From contig CAYMPJ010000013.1 in the NCBI GenBank assembly GCA_964392325.1, positions 41,935 through 105,934 on the forward strand: a stretch of DNA of 64,000 bases. Direction: 5' to 3'. A model generated the notes under the pieces. That model saw only the letters and a program-made list of their open reading frames with translations, did no database searches and was not told the origin of the DNA. Each line of letters opens with the position of its first letter. The stretch's first letter is position 1. The position numbers and the translations under genes were made by a program. This document shows, piece by piece, positions 54,831 to 62,980 of this stretch. Source of the DNA: CALLPQ01 sp964392325 (GTDB lineage Bacteria > Pseudomonadota > Alphaproteobacteria > Caulobacterales > Parvularculaceae).

Positions 54831-57800
54831 TCAGAATACGAAATCGCCTATATCGAGATCATCTTGGCTTACACCGGTAAGTACGATTGTATTTTCACCG
54901 TCGGTAATAACGGCATTTCCACCAATTTCAGAAAGATGATTAGCTACAAGATCGTCAAAGTCAGTAATATTGGTTACTGCTGAAAGATCGATTCTTTCGA
55001 ATAAATTTGCTTGGTCGAAATCTGTAATTACATCTTCACCGAAGTCGTCCTCAAAGACAAATGTATCCGCGTTGAAGTTACCGGTGAGCTGATCGTTACC
55101 TGTACCACCGTTAATGACATCAAAGCCGGAACCACCGATAATTCTGTCATTGCCTTCGTCACCATTCAGAGTATCATTACCTTGTTGGCCGAAAAGGACA
55201 TCATTGTCCAAGCCGCCATTCAGCAAGTCATTTCCAATGACAGCAGCACCTAAAGAGGGGTCACCAGACAAGTTTGTATTGTCACCGAACAGCCGGTCAA
55301 AACCTTGCCCGCCGTTGAGGATATCGTCTCCGCTACCTCCAATCAAGTTATCAGCATTAGCGTTACCGTTTAGTTCGTCATTACCTTCATTGCCAAAGAG
55401 GGAGTCGAAACCAGTGCCACCATTTAAGGTATCTTCACCGAGGTTTCCATTTAGTGTGTCATTGTTCGCATTACCGAATAATACATCGTCTTGATCACCA
55501 CCATTCAGTAGGTCATCTCCAAATTCACCAAATAGTCGGTCAAAACCATCACCACCATTTAGGATATCCTCACCGAGGCCCCCAAAAAGATTGTCAGCCT
55601 GACTTCCACCGTTTAGTACGTCATCACCCAAGCCGCCAAACAGTGCATCGAAGCCTTGATCGCCATTGAGTGTATCGTTACCGGTACCACCCCCGACGAC
55701 ATCATTTCCTTCGTCACCTGAAACTTCATCATCGTCGGCATCCCCGAGGAGTGTGTCGTTTCCAAGAAGTCCATTAATGGTGTCGTTACCTGCTAGACCG
55801 TTGAAATCGTCAGCTTCATTGGTGCCATCGAAGAGATCATCTTCAGGCGTGGCATCATCGTTTAGCCCGTTTACGGTAATTTCAAATGAGCTTGAAACTG
55901 ATTCTCCACCAAGGTCTGTAACTGTAATATTCGCAGTCAGATTACCAAAGAAATCTTGTGGTGGTAAGAAAGAAATATCTTCCAGATTTTCCAGATCAAT
56001 ATTTGATTCGAAAACCATAGTCTCAGTATCGGATTCGATGGAGACAACCGTTAAGACTGCTGTAAGATCAGCATTCGTATCTTCGATATCCAGAGAACCA
56101 TCCCCGAAAAGGGCGCTTAGTTCAGCTGCTGCAACTGTGATAGTCGTATCTTCATCCACAGTAATGTCTGCAACCGCTGTGCCTGGTAGAACTGGCGTAT
56201 CATTAACAGGGGTTACATCAATATCGAAGCTTGCAGCTTCACTATCCAGATCTCCATCACTTACAACAATGCTTGCAGTGAGTGTGCCATCAAAGTTTTC
56301 TGGCAGAGTGATGGTAATATCTGCGACCGCCATTGGATCAACAGTAATTGGAGCAACATCAGTGTCATCAATGGCATTACCGTCTTGGTCAGTAATGGTG
56401 ATTTCCGCAGTTATTTCGTCATTGTCATTGTCAACATCGAAAAAGTTGTCATCAAGACCATCAAGGAGATCCGAGATATCTGCTGCCAGAATTGTAAATT
56501 CGTTACCTGCTGTACCAGAACCACTATCTTCTTCAATAGGGCCAATTAGATCTTCCAGATCTGTAACAAATTCAGCAGGTATTTCAGGAGCATCATTAAC
56601 GGCGGTAACATTGATATCGAATGATTCTTCATCACTCATCAGTTCACCATCACTTAATACCACAGTTGCCGTAAGTGTGCCATTGAAGTCTGCAGGAGGA
56701 GTAAAGGTAAATCCATCTTGCATGGCTGCCCCCAGATCAACAACGATTGGGGCACCGATCACTTCATCTGCTTCATCTGTAACGGTAATTGTAGCAGTGA
56801 TTTCTGCATTCGGATTATCGACATCCAATGCATTTTCCGCGAGGGATGCGATGAAATCAGAAACCTCAGTGCCGGATACAACGATAGGTGTATCTTCATC
56901 TGTGGTTACATCTTCCAGAACATCAGCTGGAATAACTGGCGCGTCATTAAAGGGGTTAACGGTAATAACGAAATCTGTATTATCGCTTCCACCTTGGGAG
57001 TCTGTAACAACGACAGATACAGTCAAATCACCAGCAAAGTCTTGTGGCGGCGTGAAGGATAGGTCTTCCATATCCAAAGATGAGAATACATTACCACCAT
57101 CAAACACAGTATCTGTTACGTCTTCGCCATCAGTCGTTGTGACGACAAGAGAATATGTTAAACCGGAATTTGGCCCCTCAAGATCAAAATCGGGTAGTCC
57201 ATCCAATATACCTGCGAAACTGATTGTCGGTAGAACTGTGCTTTCATCTTCATCGATTGTGATATCGGAAAAGCTGAACAGGTCAGGGATTTCAGGGGGG
57301 GGATTGACCGTAATGTCAAATGTTGCCTCTGCTTCTAATCCCTCTTCATCAGCCACTATTAAGCTGGCTGTTAAGGTTGCTACTTCGTTTTCAGGCGTGA
57401 AGCTAATATCGTCCAAATCGCCTAGGTCAATCATTGTGCTGAAAACCTCCGCATCATCAGCATCTGTGATCGTAAAAGTAACCGTTAGGTCTTCATCAGC
57501 GGTTTCAACATCAATTGGTGATGCGCTAGCCAAAAGCGCTTCTTGATCTGCAACTGAAACTGTAACAGTCTCACCTCCACTGATAGTGACATCATTGAAT
57601 ACACCAGCCGGTAGAACTGGCGCATCATTAACGGGCGTAAAATCAACATCGAAGCTTGCAGCTTCACTATCTAGCTCTCCATCACTTAGAACAATGCTTG
57701 CAGTGAGGGTGCCATCAAAATTTTCTGGTAGAGTGATGGCTATATCTGCGAGCGCCATTGGATCAACAGTAATTGGAGCAACATCAGTGCCATCAATGGC

Positions 57801-58736
57801 ATTACCGTCTTGGTCAGTAATGGTGATTTCCGCAGTTATTTCGTCATTGGTATTGTCAACGTCGAAAAAGTTTTCATCCAGACCATCAAGGAGAGGCATA
57901 AGAGCTGATGCTGGGATTGTAAATACGTTACCTGCACCAGAACCACTATCTTCTAAAATCGGGCCGTCAATCAGGTCTTCCAAAGCTGTAACAAAATCAT
58001 CCGGTACTTCAGGAGCATCATTAACCGCTGTAACATTGATATCGAACGTTTCTGGGGCACTCGTTAGTTCCCCGTCATTCAATACTACGGTTGCCGTAAG
58101 TGTGCCATTGAAGTCTGCAGGAGGGGTAAAGGTAAATCCATCTTGTGTGGCTGCCCCCAGATCAACAACGATTGTGTCACCGATTGGAGTACCTGCGTCA
58201 GTAACGGTAATTGTGGCAGTAATATCTGCATTCGGGTTGTCGATATCCAATGCATTTTCTGCGAGCGATGCGATAAAGTCAGAAACCTCCGTGCCGGTTA
58301 CAACGATAGCCGTATCTTCATCTGTGGTTACATCCTCTAGGGCATCAGCTGGAATAACTGGCGCGTCATTGATGTTATTAACTGTGATTGTGAAATCTTG
58401 TGCAACTGCAGCCCCTTCATCATCCATTACGGTCACTGTGGCTGTTAAAACACCAGCGAAATCATCAGGAGGTGTGAAGCTATCCTCGGCCATCGTGGGC
58501 ATATCGGTAAGCATGCCTGTGAAATCTAAAAGAGGTGATTCATCTGGTACAGGGGAGGGAATAAGAACATTCAACGTTAGGGAAGAGTTTGGATCATCAG
58601 AATCAGGATCAAGGGTAAATCCAAATGCAGTCAGAAAGCTTTGAATATCACTGATGAGAGTAGCTAATGTTCCTTCTTCATCTATTGAAATATCTGGAAT
58701 GTCTCCATTTATCATCGGGGGGTTATTCATCATCAT
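54831..58736 (-). CDS. Large cadherin-like / RTX repeat surface protein (type I-secreted)
   Basis: 1301 residues, very acidic, no N-terminal signal peptide. Residues about 1-960 are tandem cadherin/VCBS-like modules marked by VNDAPVIPADALEDVTTDEDT, FNGTLTATVVLNDGE and similar. About 760 bases (one block of two modules) occur twice, at 56180-56950 and 57605-58365. Residues about 967-1225 are calcium-binding RTX nonapeptides (GGxGxDxLxGG type, a dozen or more copies). The C-terminus (ENTIVLTGVSQDDLDIGDFVF) matches the T1SS export signal pattern. This fits a large adhesin or biofilm protein. AAAGGA lies before the ATG. No T1SS exporter is in the window. The plus strand of this gene is unusually free of stops because of its composition. 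Confidence 0.9.
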   Translation of the reverse strand: MMMNNPPMINGDIPDISIDEEGTLATLISDIQSFLTAFGFTLDPDSDDPNSSLTLNVLIPSPVPDESPLLDFTGMLTDMPTMAEDSFTPPDDFAGVLTATVTVMDDEGAAVAQDFTITVNNINDAPVIPADALEDVTTDEDTAIVVTGTEVSDFIASLAENALDIDNPNADITATITVTDAGTPIGDTIVVDLGAATQDGFTFTPPADFNGTLTATVVLNDGELTSAPETFDINVTAVNDAPEVPDDFVTALEDLIDGPILEDSGSGAGNVFTIPASALMPLLDGLDENFFDVDNTNDEITAEITITDQDGNAIDGTDVAPITVDPMALADIAITLPENFDGTLTASIVLSDGELDSEAASFDVDFTPVNDAPVLPAGVFNDVTISGGETVTVSVADQEALLASASPIDVETADEDLTVTFTITDADDAEVFSTMIDLGDLDDISFTPENEVATLTASLIVADEEGLEAEATFDITVNPPPEIPDLFSFSDITIDEDESTVLPTISFAGILDGLPDFDLEGPNSGLTYSLVVTTTDGEDVTDTVFDGGNVFSSLDMEDLSFTPPQDFAGDLTVSVVVTDSQGGSDNTDFVITVNPFNDAPVIPADVLEDVTTDEDTPIVVSGTEVSDFIASLAENALDVDNPNAEITATITVTDEADEVIGAPIVVDLGAAMQDGFTFTPPADFNGTLTATVVLSDGELMSDEESFDINVTAVNDAPEIPAEFVTDLEDLIGPIEEDSGSGTAGNEFTILAADISDLLDGLDDNFFDVDNDNDEITAEITITDQDGNAIDDTDVAPITVDPMAVADITITLPENFDGTLTASIVVSDGDLDSEAASFDIDVTPVNDTPVLPGTAVADITVDEDTTITVAAAELSALFGDGSLDIEDTNADLTAVLTVVSIESDTETMVFESNIDLENLEDISFLPPQDFFGNLTANITVTDLGGESVSSSFEITVNGLNDDATPEDDLFDGTNEADDFNGLAGNDTINGLLGNDTLLGDADDDEVSGDEGNDVVGGGTGNDTLNGDQGFDALFGGLGDDVLNGGSQADNLFGGLGEDILNGGDGFDRLFGEFGDDLLNGGDQDDVLFGNANNDTLNGNLGEDTLNGGTGFDSLFGNEGNDELNGNANADNLIGGSGDDILNGGQGFDRLFGDNTNLSGDPSLGAAVIGNDLLNGGLDNDVLFGQQGNDTLNGDEGNDRIIGGSGFDVINGGTGNDQLTGNFNADTFVFEDDFGEDVITDFDQANLFERIDLSAVTNITDFDDLVANHLSEIGGNAVITDGENTIVLTGVSQDDLDIGDFVF
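56180..56950 (-). repeat. Internal duplication within the RTX gene, C-terminal copy
   Basis: About 770 bases encoding two adjacent cadherin-like modules, repeated at 57605-58365 in the same orientation. At protein level long stretches such as DVAPITVDPMA and NFDGTLTASIVLSDG agree, with scattered differences, so the duplication is not very recent. Confidence 0.8.
57605..58365 (-). repeat. Internal duplication within the RTX gene, N-terminal copy
   Basis: Matches 56180-56950 in the same orientation with about 655 bases between. Together they could allow deletion or expansion of modules by homologous recombination, a usual source of length change in such adhesins. Confidence 0.8.
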
Positions 58737-59265
58737 GTCAATTTCCTTTGTTAAGATGGTTACGTAATTTTTCTAATTTTTTGATCATAGAATTATCTGA
58801 AAATATCGCGACAGAGTTTGCTTATGTAAATTCAAACGAGTTTCAGTATTGCCTTCTGGTATCTTCAGGTTAATTCTTGCAAAGACGAGTTCTTCTGGTC
58901 AGGCATTTTTAAAATGCCTGTTAAGCTTAAAAAGCAATGTGTAAGTGAAAAATCCACAATTAAACAAATAGGAAGTTGGGAGATATTATCGTGATTTTTA
59001 TTGTGGAGAGGTGGAAAAATTTATAGTTCTACTTTCCTCAATAATTCATGCTTGGTAATAATTCACATGATTTGTGGATTTGCTTAGTAATGTTATGGAT
59101 CTAAGATCATGCTCTTCCCCTTTTTGCAAGACAGCCCGTCATACCGTTTGTGCTTATTTTTTACTGATCCCTAATTAGTTACATCAGTTATCAATTTTGC
59201 ATTTGCAAAACATACAAATTTTCTTACGCACCCAAAAGATATTATGGTTAACGCAAATCTTGTCA

Positions 59266-59280
59266 CTACCCATTTGAGTA
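59266..59280. promoter_or_regulatory. Operator-like sequence, copy 1
   Basis: CTACCCATTTGAGTA, the exact reverse complement of TACTCAAATGGGTAG at 59435-59449. The sequence is itself an imperfect palindrome (CTACyCAwwTGrGTA(G)), the size and symmetry expected for a dimeric LuxR- or TetR-type regulator. Lies between the RTX gene and the LuxR-type gene. Confidence 0.55.
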
Positions 59281-59433
59281 AAGCACATTAAAAATTATTT
59301 TTTATATAAAATATTTATCAAATTAATCCGTATAGATCAGTTATAATTTTTGAAACATACGGAATCTCTTTGATTCAGTTTCGCAATGATTTTAAATTTG
59401 TAAAAAATTGCGAGTGTGAAAAACAAACAAAAA

Positions 59434-59449
59434 CTACTCAAATGGGTAG
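59434..59449. promoter_or_regulatory. Operator-like sequence, copy 2
   Basis: CTACTCAAATGGGTAG, an imperfect 16-bp palindrome, inverse of copy 1 across 15 bases, 154 bases apart. It lies about 147 bases before the regulator start. Looping between the two sites is possible. Confidence 0.55.
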
Positions 59450-59595
59450 ATTCAACTGGAATAGATTTAGGTTTTGCGCGTCCGGACTAATAAATTTTCA
59501 TTTTATTTGTAAGTTTTTATGTAAAGGTATTGATCAAACCAAAAATTTGTGTTGGTAATAATGTTAGTTATTTGGCTTTGAGAGTGGGGGGAGAG

Positions 59596-60765
59596 ATGGC
59601 TCAAGCTCAAACTACAATTTCACAAGTTCAAACTGCAGTTACTAATGAGAGAATTGCTGATGTTATTGGTTTTTTTTATGATGCCGCTTTGCAGCAGGGG
59701 TCATGGAAAATTGCATTAGAGCATTTAGAGCGTCTGCTGGGTACTGATAAGCTGGTCATAATGGGGGTGAATCCAAAAACTCAAGATTATGAACCGCTGG
59801 ATATTACCGGATATAAATTGGATTATTCAAATGAATACCAAGAAAAATATTTGGAATTAGCAAAACGCGAATTAAAGGCTTTAATGAATGAAAAAGCTAC
59901 TGAACGACAACTTAATGGTGAAGTCAGCTCATATAAATACCCTTCAAGAATGAAAGATGTATATGATCTAATGCTTAAACCGACTGTTATCTATAATAGC
60001 TGTGCGGTCCTTCTTTCAAAAAAACTGAATAACATGACCTATATTTCTTTGTCTTTAGGTAAATCTGAAAATGAATTTTCTGCGAATCAATTGAATTTAT
60101 TAAGTGCAGTTGCTCCGCATGTGAAGCGCGCGCTTGAACTTTCATATAATTTTTTAAATAAACCCCTAACTGCGCCCGAACTAATAGATACTCAAAATCA
60201 TAAAGATGCTGTTTTTTTACTTAACGATAATGGCCGAGTAGTCTTTTTTAATAAGGCTGCTAGGGAAATGATCAATGTTGATACCGTCATATATTTAAAG
60301 GAAAATTTTTTACAGCATGCTGATGCGAGGGAAAATAAACGTTTTGAGCAATCAATTTTAAAAGCGTTGAAAGATAATGAGAATGGAGAGCCATGGTTTG
60401 GGGATAGTATTCAACTGGATGGAGCAACCCGAATAGAACAATATGATATTCGGCTTTTGCCGTTGAATGGAGGTGAGGCTGTACTCGCTAATTCTTATCA
60501 AAAACAGTCCGTTAAGCTTGCCGCTATTATCAAGGTTATTTCCAAATCAAGCTTGAACCAAGAAGAAATTCTTCAAGAACGTTTTGAGTTAACAAGAAAA
60601 GAGGCTTCAATTGTTTATTTTTTATGTGAAGGGCTATCGGTAAAAGAGATTGCTGAGAAAAAAAATGTCTCAACCAATGCAATCCGCTTTCACCTAAAAA
60701 ATATTTTCTCTAAAGTTGGAGTGAAAAGCCAAATTGATCTTGTGGTCAAAGTTTTCTCACAATAA
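59596..60765 (+). CDS. LuxR-family helix-turn-helix regulator
   Basis: 389 residues from ATG 59596, chosen for the purine-rich GGGGGGAGAG just upstream; the frame is open from 59530. The C-terminal 65 residues are a LuxR/GerE HTH: LTRKEASIVYFLCEGLSVKEIAEKKNVSTNAIRFHLKNIFSKVGVKSQIDLVVKVF. The N-terminal 300 residues are not the classical autoinducer-binding domain; a PAS-like segment is suggested by DAVFLLNDNGRVVFFNKAAREMINVD near 210-235, and residues 20-175 have no family I recognise. The gene is A+T-richer than the core. Divergent from the RTX protein; control of that gene is plausible but unproven. Confidence 0.85.
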   Translation: MAQAQTTISQVQTAVTNERIADVIGFFYDAALQQGSWKIALEHLERLLGTDKLVIMGVNPKTQDYEPLDITGYKLDYSNEYQEKYLELAKRELKALMNEKATERQLNGEVSSYKYPSRMKDVYDLMLKPTVIYNSCAVLLSKKLNNMTYISLSLGKSENEFSANQLNLLSAVAPHVKRALELSYNFLNKPLTAPELIDTQNHKDAVFLLNDNGRVVFFNKAAREMINVDTVIYLKENFLQHADARENKRFEQSILKALKDNENGEPWFGDSIQLDGATRIEQYDIRLLPLNGGEAVLANSYQKQSVKLAAIIKVISKSSLNQEEILQERFELTRKEASIVYFLCEGLSVKEIAEKKNVSTNAIRFHLKNIFSKVGVKSQIDLVVKVFSQ

Positions 60766-61125
60766 ATGTATATCAGTATATAAGTTTGTGATTACCGCCG
60801 TGAATACTTGACTCTTGTTGTTGCTGACATGGCGTTACGCGTAACGAGCTCGCTTCACAAGCTCATCAATTGTTGCGGCAAGCCAGTCATGATTGTTTCA
60901 GACAATAGAATCGACCCGATCAGTTCGACTGTTCTCAAATAGTGCCATGAAACAACTGTTGAATGGCATTAGCTTCAGCCTAGAAAATAAATGTAAAACG
61001 GCTTTGTTGAAAATTTCAAAGGCAACTTTCGAGATGAAGGCCTAAACGTCACATTATTTTCAACGCTGATGCGGGCGCGCTTTTGGAGGGTGGGTTTGAA
61101 GCTCCCCATCTCTGACTTTATTTTA
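60766..61125. other. Region between the LuxR gene and the desaturase, with a transposase remnant
   Basis: 360 bases. Most is the decayed IS3-type transposase described next; the flanks hold nothing else recognisable. No intact terminal inverted repeats of an IS were found. Confidence 0.6.
60799..61080 (+). pseudogene. Decayed IS3-family transposase (OrfB, C-terminal part)
   Basis: Reading one frame from 60799 gives REYLTLVVADMALRVTSSLHKLI, then GKPVMIVSDNRI, STVLK-stop-CHETTVEWH-stop-LQPRK-stop, and NGFVENFKGNFRDEGLN. These match IS3-group DDE transposases (typical RGKPVMIVSDNGTELTS ... EWHYIAPGKPMQNGFVESFNGRLRDE), including the second catalytic Asp in VSDN and the Glu in FVENF. Four in-frame stops break it, and the N-terminal half and IS ends are missing. 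It marks past IS activity beside the accessory genes. Confidence 0.8.
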
Positions 61126-62106
61126 TCAAACATTGACATAATCCTCTTCCCACAATTTACGCATTGGCTTCCTGTTTTTTAAGTCACGAAAGACCGGATT
61201 TTTTCCTAAAAAATAACCGTCATTATTATGGGATTTTTGGGCATACTCATCATTATCCATCAACAAGCGATGCAAACTATTTAGTGAATAGAATGGCACG
61301 TCAGCGTAAAGATGATGAACAAGATGAAAGCTAATATTGTGGGGTGCAAAAATGAAATTTTCAATATGACTTGAAAAAATTACATTTCGAGTTTCAGAAT
61401 ATTCACTTTCGTATTCCAGGCCAAAATGTTCGGCAACTGACCTCAATCTCAAAAGCAGAGGAGAAACGATTACAAAAGGAAAAACCCAAAACAAAGCAAA
61501 AATAATCCATAAATTTGTATAGATAAGAGTTAAAGCTGCTAAAATAAAAAATACTACCTTAGCTATATTTTGGAATTTGTTTTCCTTATTTCTCACAGAA
61601 TTTATTCGAGATATTGACCCAAACTGATAGATTACAGAGGCATACCAGAGCCGTATCCAATATATGATACCAGTTTTTTTTATCGGAAAAGACCAGTGAA
61701 GTCGCTCCTCTTCATTTCCTATCTTTCGCACCCAATCGGGATCATCTTTAGAGTTACACCACTTATGATGAGCCAAATGGTCTCTTCTGTATTTTTTCAT
61801 TGTAATAAAAAAAGGGATACTGCAAAGCGTTTCGCCGAAGAACTCGTTTACGGTTTTGTTCTGAAAAGCAGTGCCATGCGCTGTTTCGTGCATCAAAACC
61901 AAAATAGCATGTTGACGTGAAGCTACTATTATCCATAAGGCTGGCCACGAAAACCAGGCTAGTGGGCCATAACTCAACGAGTAATGAGCCGTTATTAAGC
62001 AGATAGAAATAATAAAATAGTCAAAAAATAACGCCCAGGCAAATTTTACTGGTTGTATCTTTTTTAGTTCTTCCATCTTATTCGGGGGTACACGTTGATT
62101 ATGCAT
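61126..62106 (-). CDS. Fatty acid desaturase family membrane protein
   Basis: 326 residues from ATG 62106 (in-frame ATG at 62136 also possible). Three His boxes: HETAHG near residue 75, HLAHHKW near 107, and HLVHHLYADVPFYSL near 265. These bind the di-iron centre. Four predicted membrane helices. Substrate unknown: fatty acid, sphingolipid or carotenoid. A+T-rich, like the nearby regulator. Its ATG overlaps the end of a truncated acyltransferase-like gene by 8 bases (ATGCATAA), so the two were once an operon. Confidence 0.9.
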   Translation of the reverse strand: MHNQRVPPNKMEELKKIQPVKFAWALFFDYFIISICLITAHYSLSYGPLAWFSWPALWIIVASRQHAILVLMHETAHGTAFQNKTVNEFFGETLCSIPFFITMKKYRRDHLAHHKWCNSKDDPDWVRKIGNEEERLHWSFPIKKTGIIYWIRLWYASVIYQFGSISRINSVRNKENKFQNIAKVVFFILAALTLIYTNLWIIFALFWVFPFVIVSPLLLRLRSVAEHFGLEYESEYSETRNVIFSSHIENFIFAPHNISFHLVHHLYADVPFYSLNSLHRLLMDNDEYAQKSHNNDGYFLGKNPVFRDLKNRKPMRKLWEEDYVNV

Positions 62107-62374
62107 AGATACTCTCATCTCGCATTTTGTTTTCAAGGATATCCAAAAAATAAGAATTAGATGCTTTCAAACTAACCTTATCTCGCAAATTCAATTTCAT
62201 TATATAGACCCTCCTAAATTTTTCATGTGCTTTCTTTGCAACTTTTTTATACCCTAACCTTCTGAAAAACCTATACATAGGCGCATTACAATCTACGAAA
62301 TTCGTATCTATGCCATTGATTAATCCATACACATACCATGATATCGCTAAATCGAGCTTGTTAAAACACCCTGA
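62099..62374 (-). pseudogene. C-terminal remnant of an acyltransferase-like gene
   Basis: The open frame (62374 down to the TAA at 62099) codes for a protein tail with LAISWYVYGLINGIDTNFVDCNAPMYRFFRRLGYKK, resembling the end of GNAT/acyl-amino-acid-synthase-type proteins, in which the region near FIDCNPHLVPFFERLGY is conserved. No ATG or ribosome-binding site precedes it, and the usual 150 or so upstream residues are missing. It is most likely a 5'-deleted gene, formerly upstream of and coupled to the desaturase. The GTG at 62332 could give a short product, but this is unlikely. Confidence 0.6.
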
Positions 62375-62568
62375 TCAAGATTTATCGTTGGCCGCACTCG
62401 CGAAGAGGGCGATCATGTTCATCGCCATTGTTGCGCTGGCCAATGCGGTAATTTGGGCGCTGTCATAAGATGATTGCCAACAATGTCGCGTGCGCGTTTG
62501 CTGACTTTCTGTGCGCCCATCGCGCTGATATCCTCGGCGCTGAGTATTGAAGCCATGGATTTTTTCAT
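62375..62568 (-). pseudogene. Probable frameshifted small gene
   Basis: From ATG 62568, MKKSMASILSAEDISAMGAQKVSKRARDIVGN is read in one frame; the continuation that looks like protein, SSYDSAQITALASATMAMNMIALFASAANDKS and stop at 62375, lies in another frame. A single-base change near 62465-62480 would join them into about 65 residues. Both halves have protein-like composition. Not recognised as a family. A sequencing error cannot be excluded. Confidence 0.35.
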
Positions 62569-62980
62569 TGTGGGTTCTTATTCCAATTTGGATTGACCGC
62601 TCGGAGGGCAATGAGGCCTTCTTTTTTGCCTTTACTCAAGCAATGGTCCTAAAAGGTTGAATTTTCAGCAAATAATTACAGTGAGAGTTCAAATAGTGAT
62701 GAAAAGCTTTGCGCGTCATCATGGTTTTTTCTGTAAAATGCGTATATTGTGGTCGCCAAGAATAGGGTTCGTGTGCACCCTGCCTGGGGAGATTGATGTC
62801 GGGGTTCGCGGGGATAAAGCATAATATTTTTAGTCTGTGTAGTGATTGGGTAATAAACGGCAATCGAGCTTGTAAAGCTGTTTGAGGGAGAGCTTTCTCT
62901 CGCTCGGGTTTAAGGTGGACCGCCAAGACCAAACATCAAGACCAAATACGAAGAGAATTTTTTCTGGGAAGAGGTTAATC
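62569..62980. other. Upstream region of the beta-helix protein
   Basis: 412 bases with no convincing gene. Two short direct repeats (AAGACCAAA near 62924 and 62939) and a purine-rich site (GGGAAGAG) seven bases before the ATG at 62981 are visible. Promoter expected here. Confidence 0.5.

Larger units (their letters stand above)
58737..59595. other. Long A+T-rich divergent promoter region
   Basis: 859 bases between the RTX gene and the LuxR-type regulator, the longest gene-free stretch in the window and strongly A+T-rich. It holds two inverted copies of a 15-bp sequence (listed below). No open frame is convincing. Confidence 0.6.

Noticed and set aside
55666..57546. Long plus-strand open frame opposite the RTX gene
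   Set aside because: The product is Ser/Val/Pro low-complexity with no ribosome-binding site. It arises from the repetitive, acidic coding on the other strand.
57586..58644. Second plus-strand open frame opposite the RTX gene
   Set aside because: Same composition as the first and an exact shadow of the cadherin-like modules.
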